A stretch of 64,000 nt of DNA from Microbulbifer guangxiensis (lineage in GTDB: Bacteria > Pseudomonadota > Gammaproteobacteria > Pseudomonadales > Cellvibrionaceae): positions 228,782 through 292,781 of the forward strand of contig NZ_JAJSAQ010000006.1 of NCBI RefSeq assembly GCF_021729075.1, in the 5' to 3' direction. The notes under the pieces were generated by a model. The model was not told where the DNA came from, did not search any database, and saw nothing but the letters and a program-made list of their open reading frames with translations. The position numbers and the translations under genes are program-made. Of this stretch, positions 7,770 through 17,059 are shown in pieces. How positions within the stretch are numbered: the stretch's first letter is position 1; the number at the start of each line of letters is the position of its first letter.

Positions 7770-8176
7770 CCCTCTTCTCCCTTGCTCTTATCCTGATCCA
7801 GTTTCACTGACAGCGAATTGACGCAGTAGCGCAATCCGGTCACCGTGGGCCCATCCGGGAATACATGCCCAAGGTGGCAGCCGCACTTGGCACAGAGTAT
7901 CTCGGTACGATGCATACCGAGACTGTCGTCCGGCCGCTCGGCGACGACACCCGGACTCGCCTCGGCGTCAAAACTCGGCCAGCCACAACCCGCGTCAAAT
8001 TTGGCGTCGGAACTGAACAGCGGTTCGCCGCAGCAACGACAGCGGTAGGTACCGTCCTCGAAGCAGTCCCAGTATTCACCAGAAAACGGGCGCTCTGTGC
8101 CGGCCTCGCGGCATACATGAAATTCTTCCGGGCTCAGCTTGTCGCGCCAGTAGTTATCGTCTTTTTCTTTTGACAT
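7766..8176 (-). CDS. msrB: Peptide-methionine (R)-S-oxide reductase MsrB
   Basis: A 136-residue MsrB that repairs methionine-R-sulfoxide in oxidised proteins with thioredoxin as electron donor. Four zinc cysteines are visible as two CxxC pairs (46/49 and 95/98). The catalytic Cys is 118 in RYCVNS, and Cys64 in GCGWPSF is the usual resolving residue. There is no signal peptide, so it is cytoplasmic. It heads a two-gene minus-strand operon with the DUF1499 gene, overlapping by 4 nt. Confidence 0.97.
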   Translation of the reverse strand: MSKEKDDNYWRDKLSPEEFHVCREAGTERPFSGEYWDCFEDGTYRCRCCGEPLFSSDAKFDAGCGWPSFDAEASPGVVAERPDDSLGMHRTEILCAKCGCHLGHVFPDGPTVTGLRYCVNSLSVKLDQDKSKGEEG

Positions 8177-8259
8177 ACTCCATCCTCCAAATCGCTAAGC
8201 TGTAGGAGCCACCTTCGGCCAACCCCGCAGTTCCAGTCCCCGAGGGTTATCGCCATACC

Positions 8260-9474
8260 ATGAAGGACATTCACAAGTCGGAAAAGCTTCACGGTGTCTG
8301 CTACGAGATACGCGGCCCTGTCATGGAGCAGGCCTGCCGTATGGAAGAAGAAGGCCACCGTATCTTGAAGCTCAATATCGGTAATCCCGCCCCGTTTGGC
8401 TTCAATGCGCCGGACGAGATCATCCAGGACGTTATTCACAATCTGGCTGAGGCGCAGGGCTATGTCGAGTCCAAGGGCCTGTTTGCCGCACGTAAGGCCA
8501 TTATGCAGGAATGCCAGATGCTGGGCATCGAAGGGGTGGATATCGACGATATCTACCTGGGCAACGGCGTTTCCGAGCTGATCACCATGGCCACCCAGGC
8601 GCTGCTGAACACCGGGGACGAACTGCTATTGCCCATGCCCAACTATCCGCTTTGGATGGCGGCCACCAACCTGACCGGCGCCAGGCCGGTACTCTACCGC
8701 TGCGACGAGCAGGCGGACTGGCTGCCCGACATCGACGACATCAAGTCGAAAATCACGCCACGCACCCGTGGCATCGTGATAATCAACCCCAACAATCCCA
8801 CCGGCGCCGTCTACCCCCGGGAGTTGCTGGAGCAGATTGTAGAACTGGCCCGGCAAAACGACCTGGTGATCTTTGCCGACGAGATTTATAGCAAGATCCT
8901 CTACGACGACGCGGAATTCATCCCCATGGGTCGGTTGGCCAAGGACGTGCTCTGCCTGAGTTTCAACGGCCTGTCCAAGTCCTATCGCCTGGCGGGATTC
9001 CGCTCCGGGTGGATGGTGATCAGCGGAGCCAAACAGCGCGCAAAAGGCTTTATCGAGGGGATGGAGATCCTCGCCTCCATGCGCCTGTGCGGCAACGTGC
9101 CCGCCATGTTTGCGGTGCAGACCGCGCTCGGCGGCTACCAGAGCATCCGCGACCTGGTGCTGCCCGGTGGCCGCCTGCGCCAGCAGCGTGACCTGGCGCA
9201 CCGTATGCTGAACGAAATTCCGGGAGTCAGCTGCGTCAAGCCGGAGGGGGCCATCTACCTGTTCCCGCGCCTGCACCTGGACCGGCACAAGATCAGCGAC
9301 GACGAACAGCTGGTACTGGACTTCCTGCGCGAGGAGAAGATCCTGCTGGTACAGGGTACCGCCTTCCACTGGGACGCACCGGACCACCTGCGCATCGTCT
9401 TTCTTCCGCGGGCCGACGAACTGTCCCACTCCATCGAACGACTGGGCGCTTTTCTCGAGCGCTACTCCGCCTGA
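8260..9474 (+). CDS. alaA: AlaA-type pyridoxal phosphate aminotransferase
   Basis: A 404-residue fold-type I aminotransferase close to E. coli AlaA (glutamate-pyruvate transaminase). Lys240 in NGLSKSYRLAGFRSGW is the cofactor-binding lysine. NPNNPTG near 176-182 and FADEIYSKI near 205-213 contact the cofactor, and the terminal RIVFLPR holds the carboxylate-binding Arg. It would interconvert pyruvate and alanine using glutamate. It is divergent from msrB, and a small unknown gene follows 14 nt downstream. Confidence 0.93.
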   Translation: MKDIHKSEKLHGVCYEIRGPVMEQACRMEEEGHRILKLNIGNPAPFGFNAPDEIIQDVIHNLAEAQGYVESKGLFAARKAIMQECQMLGIEGVDIDDIYLGNGVSELITMATQALLNTGDELLLPMPNYPLWMAATNLTGARPVLYRCDEQADWLPDIDDIKSKITPRTRGIVIINPNNPTGAVYPRELLEQIVELARQNDLVIFADEIYSKILYDDAEFIPMGRLAKDVLCLSFNGLSKSYRLAGFRSGWMVISGAKQRAKGFIEGMEILASMRLCGNVPAMFAVQTALGGYQSIRDLVLPGGRLRQQRDLAHRMLNEIPGVSCVKPEGAIYLFPRLHLDRHKISDDEQLVLDFLREEKILLVQGTAFHWDAPDHLRIVFLPRADELSHSIERLGAFLERYSA

Positions 9475-9488
9475 ACCGACGGAACACC

Positions 9489-9899
9489 ATGCTGGACGAT
9501 TTACATATTCACGATTTTTACCGCGACGCCGGACGAATCCTGCTGGCCCTGTTCGGCAGTTTCCCGGCGCCGACCGCCGTGTACGTGGAGGATATCGCCG
9601 GGCCGGACACGCCGGACGAATTCGGCCTGCACTCCCCGCGTCACCTGGCCTGCCTGGGTGCCATGACCTGGTTACGGCAGGCCGGTTATATTCAGTTTTC
9701 ACAACTGGTGCGCCAGGAGGCCGTTGAAGAAGCTGCCCTCACCCACCACAGCTTTCTGCTACTGGTGAGCCGGGACAGTGACGGCATCAGCAATGCCCGC
9801 CGCCTCAATGAGGCCGTCAGGAACGGTTCATCCCCGCAACTGGAAGCATTGATGGTCGAACTGATGAAACAGGCCAGCGTCGACCGGCAGCCTGCATAG
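9489..9899 (+). CDS. Conserved hypothetical protein
   Basis: A 136-residue soluble protein I do not recognise. The start is supported by a GGAAC stretch 4 nt before the ATG and by its position 14 nt after the aminotransferase, which suggests co-transcription. The composition is acidic with His residues (HIHDFY near the start, THHSFLLL in the middle). It has no membrane segment, signal peptide or Cys cluster. The fold looks alpha-helical, somewhat like a small winged-helix or scaffold protein, but this is only an impression. Confidence 0.65.
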   Translation: MLDDLHIHDFYRDAGRILLALFGSFPAPTAVYVEDIAGPDTPDEFGLHSPRHLACLGAMTWLRQAGYIQFSQLVRQEAVEEAALTHHSFLLLVSRDSDGISNARRLNEAVRNGSSPQLEALMVELMKQASVDRQPA

Positions 9900-10422
9900 G
9901 CAACTGACCAAGCGGCCGGATCTGCCCCCCCCTGAGTCCGAACTCACCGCGAGACGGGCCTGAGACGCGCACGCATTCGAAAATGCGTATCTGTCACCCC
10001 CTTCATATCATCAATGTCCCCTCTCACCGGGGTCGTGCGTGCGCCCTCAAATACTGGGCAGGCGAGCCAGACAAGAAGTATTGATGGGATAAGCATGCCG
10101 ATTATTGAATGATAAATGTGCGGCCAGAAATCCTGGATGACAGCCAAAATGATCCAGCCCCTCAATAACGTAACAATCCTCAGAGGCACGATTGTGAATA
10201 GGTGGCGCCTCCATCCTCACGATCTCCACCACGAACCTACCAACAAAGCAAAACAAAGCTTTCTACGCCAATCGGTCTAATAGAATCGACAGCATTGAGA
10301 AAGAAGTATTCAATAAACTGACCCTACAGTTCTGGATGTGCATTGCACAGCAGAGCCTTACGAGAAGTTTCAAAAGCCGCCGGGGATAGCCGTTGCCCCC
10401 GGCAGCGATCCAGACCTGAAAA
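9900..10422. other. Gene-free stretch of lower GC
   Basis: About 520 bp without a supported gene. Several short frames cross it on the minus strand, but none has a ribosome site, family resemblance or coding-like composition. The base composition is visibly more A/T-rich than the neighbours. The right end should carry the promoter of the lipoprotein gene. Confidence 0.4.
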
Positions 10423-11175
10423 ATGAGAAAAGATATGAACTTCTCAAAAATCCGCTCCTTGGCCATAGCAGCATCATGGCTGACATTTCTTCACGGCTGC
10501 GCGCAACCGACTTCCTTCGTGAGTATTCCCGAGCCGGAAAGCTCTCAGGTGGTTCAGGAGCTGTATGGTGTACCGACCCTTTTTTCGGAATCAGACAACC
10601 TGGTTGCCCTGGCCTCCGAGGGAACCACTTTTGACGCAGAGCAAGAGATTCTCTTTCTGCGCCTCTGGGTCTACAACGGCACTGGGGAGGCGTTGCTGAT
10701 TTCTTCGGACGGGATTACCGCGGAACTCGAGGCGTCTCGCGGTCGCCAAGCCATCCCGACTCTCCAGCAAGCCGAAGTGGAGGCATGGCGACAGGAAAAC
10801 ATGAAGAGAGAGGTCGTCAGCCGATCGAGCCACTCCCGCTCCGGCCCTGGTGGTTCACCCAGCTATGTAGAAGTTTACCCGGATAATCCACGTAGCGATC
10901 CGGGTGTCCGTGCCGGAAAGATATCAAAGCTTGTTCGCGTAGGCCCACTCATCGGCTCAACCTGGACCAGACAGTCCATCTTTTACAAAAAAGAGCTTCC
11001 TCAATATCGTTCAGTAGCCTCTGAGCATACGCTGCTCCCGGGTGCCACTTATGCAGGCAGCGTCGCATTGGATATGCGCGGCATTGTTTTGTCCGACAGC
11101 GACACAATCCAGATAACCGTTGATCTCGCGGGCGAACGCCACCAGCTCAAAATGCGGCAGGCATCCCTGCTTTGA
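10423..11175 (+). CDS. Putative lipoprotein of unknown function
   Basis: A 250-residue protein with a type II signal sequence: charged start, hydrophobic stretch and lipobox LHGC with Cys at about 26, so it should be lipid-anchored in the envelope. I do not recognise the mature part. A Ser/Gly-rich segment (near 128-141) precedes a likely beta-rich C-terminal half. An ATG four codons downstream (10435) with GAGAAAAGAT before it is an equally good start. Codon use is less GC-biased than in neighbours, which could mean later acquisition. Confidence 0.6.
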   Translation: MRKDMNFSKIRSLAIAASWLTFLHGCAQPTSFVSIPEPESSQVVQELYGVPTLFSESDNLVALASEGTTFDAEQEILFLRLWVYNGTGEALLISSDGITAELEASRGRQAIPTLQQAEVEAWRQENMKREVVSRSSHSRSGPGGSPSYVEVYPDNPRSDPGVRAGKISKLVRVGPLIGSTWTRQSIFYKKELPQYRSVASEHTLLPGATYAGSVALDMRGIVLSDSDTIQITVDLAGERHQLKMRQASLL

Positions 11176-11230
11176 CGTCCTGTTGAAGTGGAGAGAGATT
11201 CAAACTGACTGCCTTCGCGGGAGAGAGTCA

Positions 11231-12745
11231 ATGAAACAAATATTACGAAATTTAATGCAAGTAATGCTGCTTGGCACCCTGCCGTTGATGGCCATTGCGG
11301 AGGTTTCCCGTGAGGCGCAGGACACAGCTGACTATGCGGTACGGGCTTATGAACAGTCCATGACAGATACGCTGGCGGAGCTGGTGGCTTACCGAACCGT
11401 AGTCGATCAGGAGCAGCCACTGGCCCAGAACCCCGAGTTCATCGGCTTCAAGCTCGCCCTAGAGAAAAGGGCGAAAAAACTCGGCCTCCAGTTCGAGGAC
11501 CACGGCTCTTTGGTTATCGTAGCCATCGGCAATGGTCCGGAGAAAGTGGGGATTCTTACCCATGGCGACGTGATGCCAGCCAACCCGCTTAAATGGGAGA
11601 AAAGCCCGTTTGTGCTCGATACCGAAAGCGAACCGGGCAAGTTGATAGCCCGCGGGAGTGAGGACAACAAGGGGCCAATTGCCACCGCACTCTATGCGAT
11701 GAAAGCGATTCAGGACCGTGAGGTTCCCCTGAAGCGTCGCGTTGAACTGCTGGTATATCTGGCAGAGGAATCCGACTGGGGCCCGCTGAGGGCGTTTCTG
11801 AAAACATACCCGGTTCCCCAGTACAACATCACCATTGATGCCATGTACCCGGTAGTGACAGCTGAAAAAGCCTGGGGTGAAGTGCAGGTGACGACTGTAG
11901 ACGCCGAACCCGCCCCCGAAGGTATCCCCTACCTTGCCGAGTTTTACGGGGGCTATATTCGAGCCCAGGTACCAGACGAAGCACATGCCACTGTAGTCAA
12001 TGCCGACTCAAAACTTCAGGCGGCGATTCGTGCCCGCGCCGCCACACAGACACAGGTGCAGTACGAATTCCGCCAGAAGGGAGAGCAGTGGCTTGTCACG
12101 GCACGCGGCAAGGCGGCACACAGCTCCCAACCCCAATATGGTATCAACGCGATTGCCTATCTGGCAGACGCACTGAGCGTACATCGATGGCCAGATAACG
12201 CCGCCGGGGCCACCGTGCACTATCTCAATAGCCTGGTAGGGACCGGTTTCAAAGCGGAAAAGTTTGGCCACATCGCCTACAGCCACGACTTCATGGGCCC
12301 CCTGACAGCTGTCGTGGCGATGGTCGAGCCCAGCGACAAAGGGCTCACGACCTACCTCAATCTCCGGCGGCCAGCTGGCAAGGCTACCCAACAGTTAGAA
12401 AGCGAGATCTATGCGGCACTTGAAAGCTGGCAGGAGCGCAGCGGCATTCGTCTGCACGCTACTTTCGTCGACCTGGAAGAGGAGCCGCACATCGTTGACA
12501 CTGCCGCTCACGTAGAGCCACTGTTAAACGTGTTTCGACATTTTACCGGCATGACAAATGCTGAGCCGGTGGCCATTGGTGGCTCCAGCAACGCAAAACT
12601 GCTCCCGAACGCGATTAGTTTTGGTCCCTCGATGCCGGGGCAAGTCTACACCGGGCATACGGAGCATGAGTTCATCACCGCTGAACAGCTTCGCCTGAAT
12701 CTGAAAATGTATACCGCGATGATGATAGAGATCGGCAACCTTTGA
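11231..12745 (+). CDS. M20 family dipeptidase, exported
   Basis: A 504-residue metallopeptidase of family M20. Metal-ligand motifs are in order: HGDVMPA (first His) near 109, GSEDNKGP with the bridging Asp near 143, AEESDWG with the catalytic Glu pair near 177, and a terminal TGHTEHEF His near 477. Residues 1-24 look like a signal peptide ending in AIA, so it probably acts in the periplasm on dipeptides or amidated amino acids. An open frame extends upstream, but the ATG at 11231 follows GGGAGAGAG. It overlaps nothing and may share a transcript with the lipoprotein 55 nt upstream. Confidence 0.88.
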   Translation: MKQILRNLMQVMLLGTLPLMAIAEVSREAQDTADYAVRAYEQSMTDTLAELVAYRTVVDQEQPLAQNPEFIGFKLALEKRAKKLGLQFEDHGSLVIVAIGNGPEKVGILTHGDVMPANPLKWEKSPFVLDTESEPGKLIARGSEDNKGPIATALYAMKAIQDREVPLKRRVELLVYLAEESDWGPLRAFLKTYPVPQYNITIDAMYPVVTAEKAWGEVQVTTVDAEPAPEGIPYLAEFYGGYIRAQVPDEAHATVVNADSKLQAAIRARAATQTQVQYEFRQKGEQWLVTARGKAAHSSQPQYGINAIAYLADALSVHRWPDNAAGATVHYLNSLVGTGFKAEKFGHIAYSHDFMGPLTAVVAMVEPSDKGLTTYLNLRRPAGKATQQLESEIYAALESWQERSGIRLHATFVDLEEEPHIVDTAAHVEPLLNVFRHFTGMTNAEPVAIGGSSNAKLLPNAISFGPSMPGQVYTGHTEHEFITAEQLRLNLKMYTAMMIEIGNL

Positions 12746-12905
12746 TTCTTACAGAATGCTCAATCCCAGTAGCATTGCCTCTTCCCCTCGTGGGCACGCA
12801 GAGGCAAGCGGCAGACATGGTAAGTGTGGCTCAGCTAAAGGCTGAAACTGAGACCTGAAACGCTGGGCTCCCCGTGTTTCAATGGGTTTAAAACCAGCTT
12901 TCGGC

Positions 12906-13841
12906 TTACGTATCTTCTCCGAAGCGCACATGCAGCATTTTCAAAGCCGCATCCGGATCGCGATCCGGGAAATCAGGGCTCTGCGGTAAACGCTCAATCA
13001 CCCGGTAGCGGCTATCCGCCTTTTCGATCACCGCGCGGAAATGCTCCTCGCTGTGACGCGGGGAGTTCAGCACCATCAACAGGTCAGCGCCAGGGGCCAG
13101 GCAGGTCGGTAACAGCTGCAGCAATTTCTCGTAATTTTCGCCAACGTCGAAACGTCCCTTCTGGCGTGTGGGTGGATCCACCACCACCAGCTGGAACGGG
13201 CCGCGGCGATCGAAGCGGTTGAATTCCCTCAGGGCATCCAGTTGCAAAAACTTGATACCCTTCAACGGCAGGTTGTTGGACAGGTGGTTTTCACGGCCAC
13301 GGTTCAGTACGCCGCGGTTCACATCGATGTTCACCACCTCCAATTCACCGGCCGCCCGGGCCACGACAGAAAAGGCACAGGTGAACGCGAACAAGTTGAG
13401 CATCTTCAGCGGTTCATCCGAGCCCAAGCGGGCCTGCACCTGCTCCTCCAGCCAGCGACGACCGGGCTCGATGTCGAGGAAGAAGCCCACGTTCTGGCGG
13501 GCAAAGGTCAGAGGGAATTTCAATTCGCCACGGCGGGCAATGGGGGCGGGCACCGGTTTACCGGCCTCCCACTCCACCGGCGCGCCCTGCAGGTAGCGGC
13601 GCTGGACGGCTACCCCCGTGTAACCGGCGGGCTCGGCCATCGCCCAGAGTTGCTGACAGAGTTCGCCCTCACCCTCGTGGGGTTCGAACAAAGTCACCAG
13701 CATCGCCGGGAAAAAGCTGTCCACGCAGACCTGTTCCAGCCCCTCGTAGCAACGACCGCGACCGTGAAACAAACGACGACTGTCAGTGCTGCCCTCGGCG
13801 AGTTTCTTCTCAACCTGCTCAAGCAGGGCCTTCCAGTTCAT
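12906..13841 (-). CDS. Class I SAM-dependent methyltransferase (RlmI/RlmK-like)
   Basis: A 311-residue methyltransferase resembling the catalytic part of the 23S rRNA cytosine methyltransferases (COG1092). The SAM motif is LNLFAFTCAFSVVA near 148-161, the acidic loop is VNIDVN near 171, and the catalytic-type motif is VVVDPPTRQKGRF near 220-232. It lacks an N-terminal PUA domain, so its RNA target may differ. A TTG 18 nt upstream is in frame, but the ATG at 13841 has GGGAG 7 nt before it. It is the last gene of the epmC-xni-pdxB operon. Confidence 0.8.
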   Translation of the reverse strand: MNWKALLEQVEKKLAEGSTDSRRLFHGRGRCYEGLEQVCVDSFFPAMLVTLFEPHEGEGELCQQLWAMAEPAGYTGVAVQRRYLQGAPVEWEAGKPVPAPIARRGELKFPLTFARQNVGFFLDIEPGRRWLEEQVQARLGSDEPLKMLNLFAFTCAFSVVARAAGELEVVNIDVNRGVLNRGRENHLSNNLPLKGIKFLQLDALREFNRFDRRGPFQLVVVDPPTRQKGRFDVGENYEKLLQLLPTCLAPGADLLMVLNSPRHSEEHFRAVIEKADSRYRVIERLPQSPDFPDRDPDAALKMLHVRFGEDT

Positions 13842-13863
13842 GACATCTCCCAATACCAAACTG

Positions 13864-15000
13864 CTACAAATCGCCGTTGCTCAGCGGATAGAGGATCGCA
13901 TCCCGGTAGCCGGTGATCACGGGGATAAAGCCGCTCCAGTCGCGATCCAGGTCGGGATCACCACTGTCCACCAGCAACGGCCTGCCCCCGAGCTCGGTAA
14001 TTTTGGTCTTGGTCGCCACCACGATCAGGTTTTCACGTCCGACCGCATGCAGCACGGCCGGAGAGAACTGCTGGTTGCCACGACCGATCAGATGCCCCTG
14101 GCCGCCAATGGCGGTGAGGATGATTTTTGCCGGCCCATCGTGGTTCGCCAGCGCGGCCTCGATGTCGCGGGCACCGATATCCCGCGCAATGAGTTCGCCA
14201 TCGAGGAGCAGGTCCACCCCCAGCAGGGTGCCCTCACAGCCCAGCTCGTCCAGCACCGCCAGCGTGGTGGAACCCGGCCCTACCACGTAGAGGGTCTCCG
14301 GCTCGATATCTTCCACCACCTCGGCAGCGATATCGGCCACTGCCAGCTCCTCCACCTCGCGTCCCGCATTTTTGACCGCCTGCACGAAGTGACCCTCTTC
14401 CGGCACCAGCAGCTCCCCGTAGTAGCGGGTACTCACCCGCCCTTCGCGGAAGGACTTCTCGTCGATGTCGCGCACCTCGTGCTCACGCAGGTCCACCAGC
14501 TCACCGGCCAACAGGCGCCGCAACACTTCCCCCGCCGCTTTGGGGGAAATGGCAAAACAGGCGGAGTGCATCTTCACCCCTGCGGGAATTCCGAGCACCG
14601 GAAACTCTGCGCCTAGGGCGTTGACCATATTGCGGGCGGTGCCATCACCACCGACGAAAACGATCAGGTCCGCTCCGGCGGTGCGGATCTCACGGGCGGC
14701 GCGCTCGCTGTCGGCGGGTGTCGAGGGATCACTCTCGGCCTCGCCGACAACGGTCACAGTAAAGCCACTGGAGCGGGCCAGATCCTCGCCCATATTGCCG
14801 GCGAAGCAGAGAATCTCCACCCGGTCCCTGAATTCGTGCAGGGCCTGCAGTGCAACATCCGCCCGCTGCTGTGCGCGGGGCTCAACGCCCGCCTCCAGCG
14901 CCTCGCGCACGGTGTCCTCACCATCACTGCCCTTCAGGCCCGCCGGCCCGCCGATACCGGCCCAGGGGTTGATGATCAGTCCGAGCTTCTTCAGTTCCAT
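13864..15000 (-). CDS. ATP-NAD kinase family protein (AcoX-like)
   Basis: A 378-residue protein of the ATP-NAD kinase superfamily, COG3199 branch. LIINPWAGIGG at 8-18 and FVGGDGTARNM near 115-125 are the signature substrate-binding motifs; GIPAGVKMHS follows at about 136. Family members phosphorylate NAD or lipids; this branch has no firmly assigned substrate. The gene overlaps the end of pdxB by 10 nt and precedes the methyltransferase by 22 nt. Given a separate canonical NAD kinase in most proteobacteria, a housekeeping NAD kinase role is not assured. Confidence 0.85.
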   Translation of the reverse strand: MELKKLGLIINPWAGIGGPAGLKGSDGEDTVREALEAGVEPRAQQRADVALQALHEFRDRVEILCFAGNMGEDLARSSGFTVTVVGEAESDPSTPADSERAAREIRTAGADLIVFVGGDGTARNMVNALGAEFPVLGIPAGVKMHSACFAISPKAAGEVLRRLLAGELVDLREHEVRDIDEKSFREGRVSTRYYGELLVPEEGHFVQAVKNAGREVEELAVADIAAEVVEDIEPETLYVVGPGSTTLAVLDELGCEGTLLGVDLLLDGELIARDIGARDIEAALANHDGPAKIILTAIGGQGHLIGRGNQQFSPAVLHAVGRENLIVVATKTKITELGGRPLLVDSGDPDLDRDWSGFIPVITGYRDAILYPLSNGDL

Positions 15001-16130
15001 TTGAGCCCCAGTATTTCCAGTTGCCGGCGGGATTCCGCATCGAGTGCCGTTTCGCCGCCACGATAGTGGGAAAACTCCAGCCGCCGCGGGTAATCCTTCC
15101 GCAGACGGTCGAAGCCCTGTGCCAGCGGCAGCTCTGCGCTGGCGGCGTCCCGCAGGCGGCGATCATCGGTGCGGGGGTCGTACATCTGTAGCAGCAAACC
15201 CGCCATTGCCTGGAAGTCGCCGGCGCTGTTTCTGCTCCCCTCCGGCGCAGACAGACTGCGTACGGGATCGCGGTCCCCGGGGTCTGCCGGTACCGATGGC
15301 AACCCCAGCGCGCGGGACAGTGCCTCGCGCACCATGCGTGTGCCGGCAAGCTTGCCGTCGTGGCTATAGCCGGCAATATGCGGCGTGCCGATATCCACCC
15401 GGCCCAGCAGTGCCTGATCGATATCCGGCTCGTTCTCCCACACATCCAGCACCGTGGTGAGGGACTTGCCGCCCTCGAGCAGTGCCAGTAACGCCTGGTT
15501 ATCCACTACTGCGCCGCGGCCGGCGCTGATCAGCACCGCGCCGTCTTTCATTGCCGCCAGACGACTGGCGTCGATCATATGCAGGCTCGGATGGAGGCCG
15601 CCCTTGACCAGCGGCGCATGCAGGCAGACCACATCCTGTGCCATGACTTCCTCCAGGGCAGCCGCATCCGGGTTGTCCGGGAGCCAGGGATCGTAAACCC
15701 GGCACTGAATACCGAGCCCGTGCAGGCGCCGCTGTAGCAGGCCACCCACGTTCCCGCAGCCGACGATTCCGAAGTTCAGCCCGCGCCAGTCGCGGCCGAG
15801 GGCGGCCAGGGCGCAGAACACGTACTCCACTACGGAATTGGCATTGCAGCCCGGCGCCGCACTCCAGGGGACCGTCTGTCGGTCCAGCCAGGCGGTATCC
15901 AGATGATCGGTGCCGATGGTACAGCTGCCAACAAAGGCCACCGGGGTGCCCTCCAGCAACTCGCGGTCCACCTGGGTCACGGACCGCACCAGCAGGACAT
16001 CCGCATCCAGCAGCTGCTCCCGGGTCATGGTGCGCCCGGGCAGCCGCCGGATACTGCCCAGGTCACCAAAATACTGCTCGACTGCGGGAATATTCTCGTC
16101 GGCGACAATCCTGATCCTGCCTTCTCTCAC
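14991..16130 (-). CDS. pdxB: Erythronate-4-phosphate dehydrogenase PdxB
   Basis: A 379-residue NAD-dependent dehydrogenase of the D-2-hydroxyacid family, acting in the second step of pyridoxal phosphate synthesis through the DXP-dependent route. VADENIPAVEQYFG at the N-terminus and GIVGCGNVGG near 122-131 (NAD-binding loop) are typical. Arg and Glu of the catalytic triad are in SAGRGAVVD and the following WENEP, with His in GTPHIAGYS. The GTG start overlaps the xni stop by 4 nt and has GGAGGGAG upstream. A C-terminal dimerisation domain is present. Confidence 0.96.
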   Translation of the reverse strand: MREGRIRIVADENIPAVEQYFGDLGSIRRLPGRTMTREQLLDADVLLVRSVTQVDRELLEGTPVAFVGSCTIGTDHLDTAWLDRQTVPWSAAPGCNANSVVEYVFCALAALGRDWRGLNFGIVGCGNVGGLLQRRLHGLGIQCRVYDPWLPDNPDAAALEEVMAQDVVCLHAPLVKGGLHPSLHMIDASRLAAMKDGAVLISAGRGAVVDNQALLALLEGGKSLTTVLDVWENEPDIDQALLGRVDIGTPHIAGYSHDGKLAGTRMVREALSRALGLPSVPADPGDRDPVRSLSAPEGSRNSAGDFQAMAGLLLQMYDPRTDDRRLRDAASAELPLAQGFDRLRKDYPRRLEFSHYRGGETALDAESRRQLEILGLKWN

Positions 16131-17059
16131 GCTCCCTCCACCGGCCCTGCCGCGCCATGCGTCAATGTTCGTAGGATTTTAGGCTTCAGCCCGCCAATGC
16201 CGAACTCATCGGCGAGAGCCTGCGCCATCGCCGGCTCCGGCAACACCAGACGCAACGCTTCCGGGACCACTCCGAGAGGGACCGCCTCCTCGAGGCTGGC
16301 CAGTCGCTTGGCCAGCGCGATCTGGTCCGCAAAATCCTCGAGTTTGCGCGCAAGCCCCCTGGCGCCGCGGATGGCCAGGTCCGCGACCCCGGCCGGATTG
16401 GCGAGTAACGCCTCCACAGACTCGAAGTGCTGCAGCAGTGCGGCAGCGGTTTTTGGCCCGACACCAGGCACACCGGGAATGTCATCACTGCTGTCGCCCA
16501 CCAGAGCCAGGAAGTCGGCGATCTGGCGGGGCGCCACACCAAAGCGGGCACGCACGCCGTCGCGATCCAGATGGCGGTCGGCAGCAAAATCCCACAGCGA
16601 GCCGGCGCCCCGGTCCAGAAGCTGCCCCAGATCCTTGTCACGGCTGATGATCACGGGCTGGTCTTCATTCAACAGCTTGGTCAGTGTTGCGAGAATATCG
16701 TCGGCCTCGAAGCGCTCGCTGGCAAAACTGGCGATACCCAGCGCTTCGGCCATGGACCGGCAGGCGGCGAGCTGGAAGGCCAGGGCCTCGTCGGGCAGGA
16801 CGCGGCTGCACTTGTAGTCGGGGTAGAGTTCATTGCGGAAGCAGCTGCCGAGGGACTCATCAAAGGCGCAGGCAATGTGGGACGGGCGCCGCTGCAGCAG
16901 GTCGAGCAGGAAGTTGGTAAACCCGTAAACCGCCTCGGTCGGGTAGCCGCCGCGGCTCTCCCAGTTGGGAGGCAGGGCGAAGTAGTAGCGGAAGATATAG
17001 ACCGACGCATCCACCAGGAATGGCGGTGCTGCCTGCCCTGCAGGCGCCGCGGAAGTCAC
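16127..17059 (-). CDS. Xni-like 5'-3' exonuclease (flap endonuclease family)
   Basis: A 310-residue stand-alone 5'-nuclease related to the N-terminal domain of DNA polymerase I. Visible motifs are FLVDASVYIFRYYFALP near 13, ASERFEADDILATL near 112, ISRDKDLGQLL near 138 and the helix-hairpin-helix GDSSDDIPGVPGVGPKTA near 185-202. It would trim flaps or RNA primers. The GTG start and the end overlap both neighbours by 4 nt, so it is strictly co-translated with epmC and pdxB. Whether it equals the shorter E. coli Xni is uncertain. Confidence 0.85.
   Translation of the reverse strand: MTSAAPAGQAAPPFLVDASVYIFRYYFALPPNWESRGGYPTEAVYGFTNFLLDLLQRRPSHIACAFDESLGSCFRNELYPDYKCSRVLPDEALAFQLAACRSMAEALGIASFASERFEADDILATLTKLLNEDQPVIISRDKDLGQLLDRGAGSLWDFAADRHLDRDGVRARFGVAPRQIADFLALVGDSSDDIPGVPGVGPKTAAALLQHFESVEALLANPAGVADLAIRGARGLARKLEDFADQIALAKRLASLEEAVPLGVVPEALRLVLPEPAMAQALADEFGIGGLKPKILRTLTHGAAGPVEGA

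Noticed and set aside
8626..9702. Minus-strand frame opposite alaA
   Set aside because: It covers the aminotransferase gene in reverse; alaA has the intact lysine and NPNNPTG motif.
10047..10466. Short minus-strand frames before the lipoprotein gene
   Set aside because: No ribosome site, no family resemblance, and they overlap each other and the lipoprotein start.
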